The translations under genes were made by a program, and so were the position numbers. A stretch of 64,000 bases of DNA, taken from Pseudomonas sp. MYb60 (GTDB taxonomy: Bacteria > Pseudomonadota > Gammaproteobacteria > Pseudomonadales > Pseudomonadaceae). The stretch lies in the NCBI RefSeq assembly GCF_002979555.1, contig NZ_PCOZ01000002.1, positions 525,478 to 589,477 on the forward strand. Direction: 5' to 3'. The notes below the pieces were generated by a model. The model did not search any database. It saw only the letters and a program-made list of their open reading frames with translations, and had not been told where the DNA came from. Positions within the stretch are counted from its first letter, which is position 1, and every line of letters starts with the position of its first letter. Positions 55,144 to 64,000 of the stretch are shown piece by piece.

Positions 55144-56637
55144 TCAAGCCTTGAGCATATGCCCGGTTTCTTCCAAGTTGATGTGCCAACTCAGTGCTTC
55201 ACGCAGGATGTGCGGCGTGTGCCCGCCGACGGCGCAGGCGGCATCGAAGTAACGGTTCAGCGCATCGCGGTACGCCGGGTGTACACAGTTGTCGATGATC
55301 ACGCGTGCCCGTTCCCGTGGCGCCAGGCCACGAAGGTCGGCCAGCCCCACTTCGGTTACCAGGATGTCGACGTCATGCTCGGTATGGTCAACGTGGCTGA
55401 CCATCGGCACCACGCTGGAAATCGCACCGGCCTTGGCAATCGATTTGGTGACGAAGATCGCCAAGTGCGCGTTGCGCGCGAAGTCGCCGGAGCCGCCGAT
55501 GCCGTTCATCATCCGTGTACCGCAGACGTGGGTGGAGTTGACGTTACCGTAGATGTCGAACTCCAGCGCTGTGTTGATACCGATGATGCCCAGGCGCCGC
55601 ACCACTTCCGGGTGGTTGGAGATTTCCTGTGGGCGCAGCACCAGTTTGTCTTTGTAGTGCTCCAGGTTGCCGAACACGTCGGCATTGCGCCGCTCCGACA
55701 AGGTGATCGAACTGCCCGAGGCGAAGCTCAGCTTGCCAGCGTCGATCAAGTCGAAGGTGGAGTCCTGCAACACTTCCGAATACATGGTCAGGTCTTCGAA
55801 AGGCGACTCGATCAAGCCGCACATCACCGCGTTGGCGATGTTGCCGATGCCGGCCTGCAACGGGCCGAGCTTGTTGGTCATGCGCCCGGCGTCGACTTCC
55901 TGCTTGAGGAAGTTGATCAGGTGATTGGCGATGCCTTGGGTGTCGCTGTCAGGCGGTGTCACGGTGGAGGCGGAATCGGCCTGATGGGTGATCACGATGC
56001 CGACGATCTTCTCCGGCGGGATCGGGATCGCGGTGCTGCCGATACGGTCATCGACCTTCACCAATGGGATCGGCGTGCGGGTCGGCCGGTAGGTCGGAAT
56101 ATAGATGTCGTGCAAGCCTTCCAGGTTCGGGTTGTGGGCCATGTTGATCTCGACGATCACTTGCTTGGCGAAAATCGCAAAGCTGGCCGAGTTGCCCACG
56201 GAAGTGGTCGGCACGATGTGGCCTTGCTCGGTGATCGCCACCGCCTCAATCACCGCGATGTCCGGCAACTTGAGCTGGTTATTGCGCAACTGCTCAACCG
56301 TTTCCGACAGATGCTGGTCGATAAACATCACTTGGCCGGCGTTGATCGCCTTGCGCAGGGTGCTGTCGACCTGGAATGGCATGCGTCGGGACAGCACGCC
56401 GGCCTCGGTCAGTTGTTTGTCCAGGTCGTTGCCCAGGCTGGCGCCGGTCATCAGGGTGATTTTCAGTGGCGAGGTCTTGGCCCGTTCGGCCAGGGCGTGG
56501 GGGACGGCCTTGGCTTCGCCGGCGCGGGTGAAGCCGCTCATGCCGACGGTCATGCCGTCCTCGATCAGTGCGGCGGCGTCGGCCGCGCTCATGACCTTGT
56601 TCAACAACGAAGGCAAGCGGATGCGATCACGGTACAT
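55144..56637 (-). CDS. acetyl-CoA hydrolase/transferase family protein (succinate CoA-transferase type)
   Basis: A 497-aa class I CoA-transferase that moves CoA between acetate and succinate (or related acids). Family marks are TVGMSGFTRAGEAKAVP near residue 30, NALIGNIANAVMCGL-like GIGNIANAV, and the catalytic-Glu region NTALEFDIYGNVNSTHVCGTRMMNGIGGSGDFARNA. Full length for the family (about 500 aa). PA5445-type. The start is ATG 56637 (MYRDRIRLPSLLNKV). It is monocistronic by spacing; pntB lies 180 bp upstream. Confidence 0.92.
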   Translation of the reverse strand: MYRDRIRLPSLLNKVMSAADAAALIEDGMTVGMSGFTRAGEAKAVPHALAERAKTSPLKITLMTGASLGNDLDKQLTEAGVLSRRMPFQVDSTLRKAINAGQVMFIDQHLSETVEQLRNNQLKLPDIAVIEAVAITEQGHIVPTTSVGNSASFAIFAKQVIVEINMAHNPNLEGLHDIYIPTYRPTRTPIPLVKVDDRIGSTAIPIPPEKIVGIVITHQADSASTVTPPDSDTQGIANHLINFLKQEVDAGRMTNKLGPLQAGIGNIANAVMCGLIESPFEDLTMYSEVLQDSTFDLIDAGKLSFASGSSITLSERRNADVFGNLEHYKDKLVLRPQEISNHPEVVRRLGIIGINTALEFDIYGNVNSTHVCGTRMMNGIGGSGDFARNAHLAIFVTKSIAKAGAISSVVPMVSHVDHTEHDVDILVTEVGLADLRGLAPRERARVIIDNCVHPAYRDALNRYFDAACAVGGHTPHILREALSWHINLEETGHMLKA

Positions 56638-56762
56638 GGATTTTTATCTCAGGCTACGGAAGCAAGGTGCGCAGTTTAGTGATTTCAAAAAAATTCGGCC
56701 CGCTACCATGGTCGAATGCCAGGCAGCGATTTAGAGCCTTTGGTCGGGTTTCATGCGGTAAT

Positions 56763-56794
56763 AAAAAACCCCAGCCTACAAGAAGCCGGGGTTT
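56763..56794 (-). terminator. rho-independent terminator after pntB
   Basis: Read on the minus strand: AAACCCCGGC, loop, GCTGGGGTTT followed by TTTATT. It lies 23 bases after the pntB stop and ends the pnt operon. Confidence 0.85.
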
Positions 56795-56816
56795 CGAGTA
56801 TTGCGCTGCAGCAGTG

Positions 56817-58253
56817 TTACTCGACGGCCTTGACCATGTCTTCGATGACTTTCTTGGCGTCACCAAAGACCATCATGGTCTTGTCGAGGTAGAACAGCTC
56901 GTTATCCAGGCCGGCATAACCGCTGGCCATTGAGCGTTTGTTGACGATGATTGTCTTGGCCTTGAACGCTTCGAGGATCGGCATGCCGGCAATCGGCGAG
57001 TTCGGGTCGTTCTTGGCGGCCGGGTTGACCACGTCATTGGCGCCCAACACCAGCACCACGTCGGCCTGGCCGAACTCGGAGTTGATGTCTTCCATCTCGA
57101 ACACCTGGTCGTAAGGCACTTCGGCCTCGGCGAGCAGGACGTTCATGTGGCCTGGCATGCGACCTGCCACCGGGTGGATCGCGTATTTCACGGTCACGCC
57201 ATGGTGGGTCAGCTTCTCGGTCAGTTCCTTGAGCGCATGCTGCGCGCGCGCCACGGCCAGGCCATAACCCGGGACGATGATAACGGTGTCGGCATTGGTC
57301 AGCAGGAAGGTGGCGTCATCGGCCGAGCCGGATTTGACCGGGCGTGCTTCTTTGGAGCCCGCTGCGGCACTGGCATCCGGTGCATTGCCGAAACCGCCGA
57401 GCAGTACATTGAAGAAGGAACGGTTCATCGCCTTGCACATGATGTACGACAGGATCGCGCCGCTGGACCCCACCAGGGAGCCGGCGATGATCAGCATCGA
57501 GTTGTTCAGCGAAAAACCAATGCCCGCTGCGGCCCAACCCGAATAGCTGTTGAGCATCGACACGACAACGGGCATGTCGGCACCGCCAATCGGGATGATG
57601 ATCAGCACGCCAAGCACGAAGGCCAGGGCCAGCATCAGCGCAAACGCGGTGAGGTTGCCGGTGAACATGAACGCCAGGCCCAGGCCCAGGGTCGCGAGGC
57701 CAAGCACCAGGTTGATCTTGTGCTGGCCGCCGAACTGTACCGGCGCGCCCTGGAACAGGCGGAACTTGTACTTGCCCGACAGCTTGCCGAACGCGATCAC
57801 CGAACCGGAGAACGTGATGGCACCGATGGCTGCACCGAGGAACAATTCCAGGCGGTTACCGGCAGGAATCGAGTCGCCCAGGTGTTTAACGATGCCCAGG
57901 GACTGCGGCTCAACCACCGCGGCGATGGCGATGAATACCGCTGCCAGGCCGATCATGCTGTGCATGAACGCCACCAGTTCCGGCATCTTGGTCATTTCAA
58001 CGCGCTTGGCCATGATCGAGCCGGCGGTGCCGCCGACCAGCAGGCCAACGATGACGTAGCCGATGCCAGCCGTTGCCAGCTCAGCGCCGAGCTTATAGAT
58101 GAGGCCCACGGTGGTGAGCACCGCCAGCGCCATGCCGAGCATGCCGAACAGGTTGCCGCGACGCGACGTGGTTGGGTGCGACAGGCCCTTGAGGGCCTGG
58201 ATGAAGCAGATCGACGCGATCAGGTAGAGCGTCGTTACCAGATTCATGCTCAT
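56817..58253 (-). CDS. pntB: NAD(P) transhydrogenase beta subunit
   Basis: A 478-aa beta subunit of the proton-translocating transhydrogenase that makes NADPH from NADH using the proton gradient. Eight or nine helices in the first 300 residues lead to the NADP(H)-binding dIII domain (about 310-478), with GYGLAVARAQHAL, VAGRMPGHMNVLLAEA and VLGANDVVNPAAKNDPNSPIAGMPI, all family marks. It starts at ATG 58253, overlapping pntAB by one base. Third gene of the operon. Confidence 0.96.
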   Translation of the reverse strand: MSMNLVTTLYLIASICFIQALKGLSHPTTSRRGNLFGMLGMALAVLTTVGLIYKLGAELATAGIGYVIVGLLVGGTAGSIMAKRVEMTKMPELVAFMHSMIGLAAVFIAIAAVVEPQSLGIVKHLGDSIPAGNRLELFLGAAIGAITFSGSVIAFGKLSGKYKFRLFQGAPVQFGGQHKINLVLGLATLGLGLAFMFTGNLTAFALMLALAFVLGVLIIIPIGGADMPVVVSMLNSYSGWAAAGIGFSLNNSMLIIAGSLVGSSGAILSYIMCKAMNRSFFNVLLGGFGNAPDASAAAGSKEARPVKSGSADDATFLLTNADTVIIVPGYGLAVARAQHALKELTEKLTHHGVTVKYAIHPVAGRMPGHMNVLLAEAEVPYDQVFEMEDINSEFGQADVVLVLGANDVVNPAAKNDPNSPIAGMPILEAFKAKTIIVNKRSMASGYAGLDNELFYLDKTMMVFGDAKKVIEDMVKAVE

Positions 58254-58573
58254 TACTTCGGCGCCTCTTCTTTTACTTTCGGGGCTTTCTTCTTGAACAT
58301 CTCAAGCATCCTGCGGGTGACCAGGAAGCCGCCGAACACGTTCACGGCTGCCAGCGCCACGGCCAAGGTGCCCATGGTCTTGCCCAATGGGGTCACGGTG
58401 AGGGCGGCAGCGAGCATGGCGCCGACGATCACGATCGCGGAAATTGCGTTGGTCACCGCCATCAACGGCGTGTGCAACGCGGGGGTGACGTTCCAGACCA
58501 CGTGGTAACCGACATAAATCGCCAGCACAAAGATGATCAGGTTGTAGATACCGGGGGAGATAAGCTCTTCCAT
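58253..58573 (-). CDS. pntAB: NAD(P) transhydrogenase alpha subunit, membrane part
   Basis: A 106-aa membrane protein with three helices (from [47 protein letters not shown]) equivalent to the C-terminal membrane portion of E. coli PntA. The last 15 residues are Lys/Glu-rich. In pseudomonads the alpha subunit is split into two genes, as here. Its start is 15 bp after the pntAA stop. Confidence 0.95.
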   Translation of the reverse strand: MEELISPGIYNLIIFVLAIYVGYHVVWNVTPALHTPLMAVTNAISAIVIVGAMLAAALTVTPLGKTMGTLAVALAAVNVFGGFLVTRRMLEMFKKKAPKVKEEAPK

Positions 58574-58588
58574 CGTCTGAATCCCTGC

Positions 58589-59710
58589 TTAGGCGTTTTT
58601 GCGGATGACTTGGCCGTCGCGGCACATCAGGCACGCGGCGACGATGTCGTCTTCGAGGTTGATTTCAAACTGCCCTTCCTTGGTGAAGACCAGCTTCAGG
58701 AAGTCCAGCAAATTGCGCGCGTACAGGGCCGAGGCGTCGGCGGCGACAGCGCCGGCGAGGTTGGTCGGGCCACAAATGATCACGCCGTTTTCCACGACGA
58801 CCTGGTCTGCGACGGTCAGGGGGCAATTGCCACCCTGTGCCGCGGCGAGGTCGATGACCACTGAGCCTGGCTTCATTTGCGCGACGGTGTCGGCGCTGAG
58901 CAGGGTCGGCGCCTTGCGGCCCGGGATCAGGGCGGTGGTGATGACGATGTCGGCCTGCTTGGCGCGTTCGTGCACGGCCAGGGCCTGGCGCTGCATCCAA
59001 CTGGTGGGCATTGGACGGGCATAGCCGCCGACACCGACAGCGCATTCGCGCTCTTCATCGGTTTCATACGGCACGTCGACGAACTTGGCGCCGAGGGATT
59101 CGATCTGCTCTTTCACGGCGGGACGCACGTCAGACGCTTCGATCACTGCACCCAGGCGTTTCGCCGTGGCGATGGCCTGCAGGCCAGCAACGCCGGCACC
59201 GAGGATCAGTACGCGAGCGGCCTTGACGGTGCCGGCGGCGGTCATCAGCATCGGCATGAAGCGCGGGTAGTGATGAGCGGCAAGCAGCACGGCCTTGTAG
59301 CCGGCGATGTTGGCCTGGGACGACAGCACGTCGAGGCTCTGGGCCCGCGAGGTACGCGGCGCAGCTTCGAGGGCGAAGGCGGTGATACCGCGCTCGGCGA
59401 GCTTGGCGATGGTTTCGTTGCTGAACGGGTTGAGCATGCCCACCAACACGGTGCCGCTCTTGATCAGCGTAAGTTCGCTGTCGCTGGGGGCCACCACCTT
59501 CAGAATCAGCTCGGCACCAAAGGCGTCGTTGGCGCTGCCAATGGTCGCGCCTGCCGCTTCATAGGCACTGTCGACGACGCTGGCATTGATGCCGGCTCCG
59601 CTTTGTACAGTGACCTTATGGCCCTGGCCGATCAGCTTCTTGATGGTTTCCGGGGTGGCAGCCACCCGTGTTTCACCGGTCTGGGTTTCGAGAGGAACAC
59701 CAATGTGCAC
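58589..59710 (-). CDS. pntAA: NAD(P) transhydrogenase alpha subunit, NAD-binding part
   Basis: A 373-aa soluble subunit with NAD(H)-binding dI domain. The alanine dehydrogenase/PNT fold is clear: HIGVPLETQTGETRVAATPETIKKL, then ARVLILGAGVAGLQAIATAKRLGAVIEASDVRPAVKEQIESLGAKF as the dinucleotide site, and the RQD-type loop ... QALAVHERAKQADIVITTALIPGRKAP. The start is GTG 59710 with AGGAG 7 bases upstream; the frame continues upstream through a basic leader without support. It heads pntAA-pntAB-pntB. Confidence 0.94.
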   Translation of the reverse strand: MHIGVPLETQTGETRVAATPETIKKLIGQGHKVTVQSGAGINASVVDSAYEAAGATIGSANDAFGAELILKVVAPSDSELTLIKSGTVLVGMLNPFSNETIAKLAERGITAFALEAAPRTSRAQSLDVLSSQANIAGYKAVLLAAHHYPRFMPMLMTAAGTVKAARVLILGAGVAGLQAIATAKRLGAVIEASDVRPAVKEQIESLGAKFVDVPYETDEERECAVGVGGYARPMPTSWMQRQALAVHERAKQADIVITTALIPGRKAPTLLSADTVAQMKPGSVVIDLAAAQGGNCPLTVADQVVVENGVIICGPTNLAGAVAADASALYARNLLDFLKLVFTKEGQFEINLEDDIVAACLMCRDGQVIRKNA

Positions 59711-60161
59711 GTCAAATCTCCTGCATGATCTTTTTGCTTTTGATCTTTTTGTAAAAAGGCCAGTGCACCGCGAGTGGCGCATCTGGGGCGGCCGATCAGC
59801 ACGATCCCGCTTAAATGACAGCGGGGCGCGGCATTTTGCAGGCGAACTTTACGGCCTTCAAGGGATTATGACGGGTGACGAAAAATTAACTACAAGTCAC
59901 CCTGTGACTGATTGTCGCAACACTCTGAAATAACCTCTTCAAATACAGGGATTTAAAGGCTTGCAGCTGATTATCACCGGTTTTTGCATTGTCGCTGTGA
60001 ATGGTCGCGCATTGGCCCGTGATAGTCGCTACAAGCCATGAAAATCATGGCGTTGAGCGTTATTTTCAATCGATAGGTACAGTCTGCTGAAATGCGACAT
60101 ATACGTATATCTGTAGGATCAATATTTATCTGACTACAGGGTCAATATCTATCTTTGGCCT
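59711..60161. other. pnt upstream region with an AT-rich 23-bp tandem repeat
   Basis: A 451-bp stretch without a gene, between pntAA (starting leftward) and gcdR (ending leftward). It holds the pnt promoter, not identified with confidence. Near the right end, GGATCAATATTTATCT (60116-60131) is repeated 23 bp later as GGGTCAATATCTATCT (60139-60154), preceded by the palindrome ATATACGTATAT. Confidence 0.6.
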
Positions 60162-61061
60162 TTAAACGCTGGGGTTGTAGCGCTGCGATTGGTCGATCAG
60201 CCAGTCCTTGAACGCATGCAGGGATGCCGATTCGACTTTTCTGTCAGGAATCATCAGGTAATACGCCTTCGAACTCGTCAGTACCCGAGGGCTCGCAATC
60301 ATCAGCCGCTGCTCCTCCAGCTCGCGTTGAATGAGGAATGGCGGAATCAGCGCAACGCCCATGTCATGCATGGCTGCCTGCGACAGCATCGAGAATAGCT
60401 CGTAACGGGGGCCTGTCATGTCGCGGGGGATGTTCAATTGCTGGGCGTTGAACCACTGGCGCCAGGCGTAGGGTCGTGTGGTCTGTTGCAGCAGGGGCAG
60501 GTCCGCCATGTCTTCGGGGCTGAACTCTGTACGGCCCGCCAGCAGGCGCGGGCTGCAGACAGGGACAGGGTTTTCTCCCATGAGCCGATGGGACTCGGTA
60601 CCGGACCAGTCGGCATCGCCGAAGTAGATTGCGGCATCGAATTCGGTATCGGCGAACAGAAAAGGGCGAGTGCGGTTGGTCAGGTTGACGGTGACTTCGG
60701 GGTGCTGGCGCTGGAAGTCCTTGAGGCGGGGAATCAGCCATTGGGTGCCAAATGTCGGGACCACGGCCAGTTCGATGACGTTGGTGCCTTGTTGCCCCAT
60801 CACAGACAGCGTATCGCGCTCTACGGCATCCAGTTGGGTGGCGACGCGACGGCTATAGGAAAGCCCCGCTTCGGTCAGCTTCACCCCGCGTCGCGAGCGT
60901 CGAAACAGCTCGACACTTAAAAACTCCTCGAGGCTGGCGATCTGTCGGCAGATAGCCCCCTGGGTGATGGAAAGCTCGTGGGCCGCCTTGGTAAAGCTCT
61001 CGTGGCGAGCCGCCGCTTCAAAACTGACCAGGGCTGTGGTGCTGGGAATTTTCCTGCGCAT
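60162..61061 (-). CDS. gcdR: LysR-family regulator of glutaryl-CoA genes (GcdR-type)
   Basis: A 299-aa LysR-type regulator with N-terminal winged helix-turn-helix (about residues 3-62: KIPSTTALVSFEAAARHESFTKAAHELSITQGAICRQIASLEEFL) and C-terminal effector-binding domain (about 90-295). ATG 61061 (MRRKIPSTTAL) is preferred over a GTG 5 codons upstream because other GcdR proteins begin there. It is divergent from gcdH, with 157 bp between starts, the standard layout of LysR controllers; PA0448-type. Glutarate/glutaryl-CoA as effector is inferred. Confidence 0.9.
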   Translation of the reverse strand: MRRKIPSTTALVSFEAAARHESFTKAAHELSITQGAICRQIASLEEFLSVELFRRSRRGVKLTEAGLSYSRRVATQLDAVERDTLSVMGQQGTNVIELAVVPTFGTQWLIPRLKDFQRQHPEVTVNLTNRTRPFLFADTEFDAAIYFGDADWSGTESHRLMGENPVPVCSPRLLAGRTEFSPEDMADLPLLQQTTRPYAWRQWFNAQQLNIPRDMTGPRYELFSMLSQAAMHDMGVALIPPFLIQRELEEQRLMIASPRVLTSSKAYYLMIPDRKVESASLHAFKDWLIDQSQRYNPSV

Positions 61062-61218
61062 ATACGTTGTGCTCACACTTAAGGCGCGGATGTGGCGCTT
61101 TTTTACGTTACGAAGTGAGAAATTAGCACAACCCTATGCGGAATCCTCGTTTGCCCTTCATGCCTGCCCGGCCTAGGCTGAATCCACGACTTCTGATTTT
61201 TTCCGCGAGGACTTATTC

Positions 61219-62400
61219 ATGGCTGGCAAGGCAAGCTTCAACTGGATCGATCCACTGCTGCTGGATCAACAGCTCACCGAAGAAGAGCGCATGGTGCGTC
61301 ACAGCGCCGAGCAATTTGCCCAGGACAAGCTGGCACCGCGAGTGCTTGAAGCTTTCCGTCATGAAAAGACCGATCCCGCGATTTTCCGTGAAATGGGTGA
61401 AATCGGGCTGTTGGGCGCGACGATCCCCGAGCAGTACGGTGGCAGCGGCTTGAACTACGTCAGCTACGGGCTGATCGCTCGCGAAGTGGAGCGTGTTGAT
61501 TCCGGCTATCGCTCGATGATGAGTGTGCAGTCGTCCCTGGTCATGGTGCCGATCAATGAGTTCGGGACTGAGGCGCAGAAGCAGAAGTATCTGCCGAAGC
61601 TGGCGTCGGGTGAGTGGATTGGCTGTTTTGGCCTGACCGAGCCCAACCATGGTTCTGACCCGGGTGCGATGATTACCCGTGCGCGCAAGGTGGAAGGTGG
61701 CTACAGCCTGACGGGCGCGAAGATGTGGATCACCAATAGCCCGATCGCCGATGTGTTCGTGGTGTGGGGCAAGGACGACGCCGGTGATATCCGTGGGTTT
61801 GTGCTGGAGAAAGGCTGGAAGGGCCTGAGTGCCCCGGCGATCCACGGCAAGGTCGGCCTGCGGGCATCGATCACCGGCGAAATCGTCATGGACAATGTGT
61901 TCGTGCCTGAAGAGAACATTTTTCCTGATGTGCGTGGCTTGAAGGGGCCCTTCACTTGCCTTAACTCGGCGCGTTACGGGATTTCATGGGGGGCCTTGGG
62001 GGCTGCTGAGTTCTGCTGGCATACCGCTCGCCAATACACCCTCGATCGGCAGCAGTTCGGACGTCCGCTGGCGGCGACGCAGTTGATCCAGAAGAAGCTG
62101 GCGGATATGCAGACCGAGATCAGCTTGGCGCTCCAGGGCTGCCTGCGTCTAGGGCGCATGAAGGATGAGGGGACGGCAGCGGTCGAGATCACGTCGATCA
62201 TGAAGCGCAACTCGTGTGGCAAGTCCTTGGACATCGCGCGCATGGCGCGGGACATGCTGGGCGGCAACGGTATTTCCGACGAGTTCGGGGTGGCTCGTCA
62301 TCTGGTCAACCTGGAAGTGGTCAACACGTATGAAGGTACCCACGACGTGCACGCCTTGATTCTGGGGCGTGCGCAGACCGGTCTCCAGGCGTTCTATTAA
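61219..62400 (+). CDS. gcdH: glutaryl-CoA dehydrogenase
   Basis: A 393-aa flavoprotein that oxidises and decarboxylates glutaryl-CoA to crotonyl-CoA in lysine, hydroxylysine and tryptophan breakdown. Acyl-CoA dehydrogenase marks are [17 protein letters not shown] (FAD and substrate loop), [62 protein letters not shown], and the catalytic-Glu region [26 protein letters not shown]. It starts at ATG 61219 with CGAGGACT upstream. Followed by gcdG with 12 bp between. Confidence 0.96.
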   Translation: MAGKASFNWIDPLLLDQQLTEEERMVRHSAEQFAQDKLAPRVLEAFRHEKTDPAIFREMGEIGLLGATIPEQYGGSGLNYVSYGLIAREVERVDSGYRSMMSVQSSLVMVPINEFGTEAQKQKYLPKLASGEWIGCFGLTEPNHGSDPGAMITRARKVEGGYSLTGAKMWITNSPIADVFVVWGKDDAGDIRGFVLEKGWKGLSAPAIHGKVGLRASITGEIVMDNVFVPEENIFPDVRGLKGPFTCLNSARYGISWGALGAAEFCWHTARQYTLDRQQFGRPLAATQLIQKKLADMQTEISLALQGCLRLGRMKDEGTAAVEITSIMKRNSCGKSLDIARMARDMLGGNGISDEFGVARHLVNLEVVNTYEGTHDVHALILGRAQTGLQAFY

Positions 62401-62412
62401 TAGGAGAACGAC

Positions 62413-63633
62413 ATGGGTGCGCTTTCTCATCTGCGGGTGCTGGATTTATCGCGAGTGCTGGCAGGGCCCTGGTCCGGGCAGATTCTGGCGGACCTTGGCG
62501 CGGAGGTGATCAAAGTCGAGCGTCCGGGCAGCGGTGACGACACACGCGCCTGGGGGCCCCCCTTCTTGAAAGACGCCTATGGTGAGAGCACCAGCGAGGC
62601 GGCGTACTACCTGTCGGCCAATCGCAATAAAGAGTCGGTGACCATCGACTTTACGCGGCCGGAGGGTCAGAAGCTGATACGCGACCTGGCGGCCAAGTCC
62701 GACATATTGATCGAGAACTTCAAGGTGGGTGGGCTGGCGGCGTATGGGCTGGACTATGAGTCGCTCAAGGAGATCAATCCGGAATTGATCTACTGCTCCA
62801 TTACGGGGTTCGGCCAGACGGGGCCTTATGCGGCCCGTGCGGGGTACGACTTCATGATTCAGGGGCTGGGCGGGCTCATGAGTCTGACCGGTCGGCCTGA
62901 AGGTGATGAGGGGGCTGGGCCCGTGAAGGTCGGTGTGGCGTTGACCGACATCCTTACCGGACTTTACTCGACGGTGGCGATCCTGGCGGCGCTGGCCCAT
63001 CGTGATCACGACGGGGGTGGTCAGCACATCGACATGGCTCTGCTGGATGTCCAGGTCGCATGCCTGGCCAACCAGGCAATGAATTATCTGACGACGGGCG
63101 TGGCGCCAAAGCGTCTGGGCAATGCTCACCCAAACATCGTGCCTTATCAGGATTTTCCAACGGCGGATGGCGACTTCATCCTGACGGTGGGTAATGACGG
63201 GCAGTTTCGGAAATTCGCCGAAGTGGCTGGGCAGCCGCAATGGGCGGCTGACCCGCGGTTCTCTACCAATAAGGCAAGAGTGTCAAACCGCTCTGAGCTC
63301 ATTCCGCTGATTCGTCAGGCGACGGTGTACAAGACGACGGCTGAGTGGGTGTCGCAGCTGGAGCAAGTGGGTGTGCCGTGTGGCCCGATCAATGATCTGG
63401 AGCAGGTGTTTGCGGACCCTCAGGTCAAGGCGCGAGGATTGGCAATGGCCCTGCCCCATGCGTTGGCGGGGATGGTGCCTCAGGTTGCCAGCCCGATTCG
63501 GCTGTCCAAGACGCCCGTGGAGTACCGAAGCGCGCCTCCTCTATTAGGGGAGCATACGGTGAAGGTGCTCACGAATGTGTTGGGGTTGGGGGTGGCGAAT
63601 CTGGCTGCTTTGAAGAAGGCGGGCGTTATCTGA
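62413..63633 (+). CDS. gcdG: CaiB/BaiF (family III) CoA-transferase, glutarate-type
   Basis: A 406-aa family III CoA-transferase. The opening MGALSHLRVLDLSRVLAGPWSGQILADLGAEVIKVERPGSGDDTR is typical, with further marks YYLSANRNKESVTIDF and IYCSITGFGQTGPYAARAGYDFMIQGLGGLM, then a catalytic Asp in GGGQHIDMALLDVQVACLA. It probably transfers CoA to glutarate, feeding the adjacent dehydrogenase. Cotranscribed with gcdH under GcdR. PA0446-type. Confidence 0.92.
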   Translation: MGALSHLRVLDLSRVLAGPWSGQILADLGAEVIKVERPGSGDDTRAWGPPFLKDAYGESTSEAAYYLSANRNKESVTIDFTRPEGQKLIRDLAAKSDILIENFKVGGLAAYGLDYESLKEINPELIYCSITGFGQTGPYAARAGYDFMIQGLGGLMSLTGRPEGDEGAGPVKVGVALTDILTGLYSTVAILAALAHRDHDGGGQHIDMALLDVQVACLANQAMNYLTTGVAPKRLGNAHPNIVPYQDFPTADGDFILTVGNDGQFRKFAEVAGQPQWAADPRFSTNKARVSNRSELIPLIRQATVYKTTAEWVSQLEQVGVPCGPINDLEQVFADPQVKARGLAMALPHALAGMVPQVASPIRLSKTPVEYRSAPPLLGEHTVKVLTNVLGLGVANLAALKKAGVI

Positions 63634-63725
63634 TTGCCTTCTTCTATATAGAGGGCGGTTTGCGGTGCTCGGCTGGTTGTTTTTTAATCGACTGCAACTG
63701 TCTGATAGAAAAACAGAATTAAGGG

Positions 63726-63753
63726 TTGACGGCAGATTCTGGAGGTCTATAAT
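63726..63753 (+). promoter_or_regulatory. rrn promoter P1
   Basis: TTGACG (63726-63731), 16-bp spacer, TATAAT (63748-63753), then a GC-rich discriminator TCGCCCC of the type that confers stringent control by ppGpp. First of a tandem array ahead of an rRNA operon. Confidence 0.75.
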
Positions 63754-63870
63754 TCGCCCCACTTCCGGCGCAGTCGAAACGGAAAACTCCTTGGTAAACA
63801 ATGAGTTATGTAGGTTCGGCAGCAGGTTGCTTCAGTTCATCGAAGTGATCAGGAAGTTGAAAAAGAGGTG

Positions 63871-63898
63871 TTGACAGCAGCGTGTAACGCTGTAGAAT
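63871..63898 (+). promoter_or_regulatory. rrn promoter P2
   Basis: TTGACA (63871-63876), 16-bp spacer, TAGAAT (63893-63898), discriminator TCGCCTCCC. Perfect -35. The 145-bp distance from P1 and the similar discriminator fit the tandem rrn promoters of Pseudomonas. Confidence 0.8.
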
Positions 63899-63937
63899 TC
63901 GCCTCCCGCTAACGAGTGATCGGAAGCGCAAGTGGTT

Positions 63938-63967
63938 GAAGTTGTTGAAGAATTCTTCGAAAACTTC
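63938..63967 (+). other. palindrome in the rrn leader
   Basis: GAAGTTGTTGAAGAA and TTCTTCGAAAACTTC form a 15-bp inverted repeat with two mismatches, between P2 and a third TTGACA (63982-63987) whose -10 would lie just past the window edge. It recurs in pseudomonad rrn leaders; the 16S gene itself is outside the window. Confidence 0.55.
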
Positions 63968-64000
63968 TGAAAAATAATCACTTGACAGCAAATGAGGCTG

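Noticed and set aside
55159..56679. A 506-aa plus-strand open frame opposite the CoA-transferase
   Set aside because: No start context or domain; the minus frame has the CoA-transferase motifs throughout.

Overview
The window is chromosomal DNA from a Pseudomonas of the fluorescens/putida type. The reasons are high GC, the gene order (coxBAC-ctaG-ctaAB, metNIQ, znuABC-zur, polA-engB-cc4-dsbA, kinB-algB, gltP, pntAA-AB-B, gcdR-gcdHG), REP-type hairpins built on 'TGTGGGAG..GGGC', and an rrn leader with tandem promoters at the right edge. Nearly all of it is core, origin-proximal sequence. I see no insertion sequence, prophage, integrase, tRNA gene or CRISPR array.

Layout. 0-4.3 kb: the end of a radical SAM protein, a beta-carbonic anhydrase paired with a SulP anion transporter, and a conserved hypothetical. 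4.6-13.1 kb: a complete aa3-type (caa3-like, haem-c-bearing) cytochrome c oxidase locus with structural genes coxBAC, copper and assembly factors (CtaG/Cox11, SURF1, SCO and a second SCO-like protein) and haem A synthesis (ctaA, cyoE). 13.2-15.7 kb: metNIQ methionine ABC importer. 16-18.1 kb: katE catalase. 18.2-22 kb: zinc uptake (znuBC, zur, divergent znuA). 22-29 kb: thrB, polA, an ErsA-type small RNA, engB, two c-type cytochromes and dsbA. 29-36 kb: signalling and cell wall, with a nuclease/phosphatase-family protein, diguanylate cyclase DgcH, amidase AmpDh2 and the KinB/AlgB two-component pair.

36.4-39.5 kb: small envelope proteins (an orphan 94-aa protein behind a sigma-54-type promoter, a DUF1328 protein and an Ivy-type lysozyme inhibitor), a gene-free stretch with RNA-like folding, and gltP. 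39.6-48.6 kb: a nucleoside-recognition (Spm-like) protein, a four-gene MCE/Mla-like lipid ABC system, a DUF5924/DUF2914 membrane protein, an M16 peptidase and a Na/Pi cotransporter. 48.9-54.8 kb: TerC, a CitMHS citrate transporter, a cluster of one DUF4105 metalloprotease-like protein with three DUF2388 paralogues, and a DUF1127 protein. 55.1-63.6 kb: acetate/succinate CoA-transferase, proton-translocating transhydrogenase, and the glutaryl-CoA (lysine degradation) branch gcdR/gcdH/gcdG. 63.6-64 kb: the leader of an rRNA operon that continues outside the window.

The least explained items are the DUF4105/DUF2388 cluster, the structured stretch at 37.4-37.7 kb, the array of CTGTAC/GTACAG sites upstream of the DUF1127 gene, and the SCO-like protein at 9.9 kb. 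The clearest non-coding gene is the ErsA-type sRNA between polA and engB. Function names rest on motif and gene-order recognition by eye; no database search was run.
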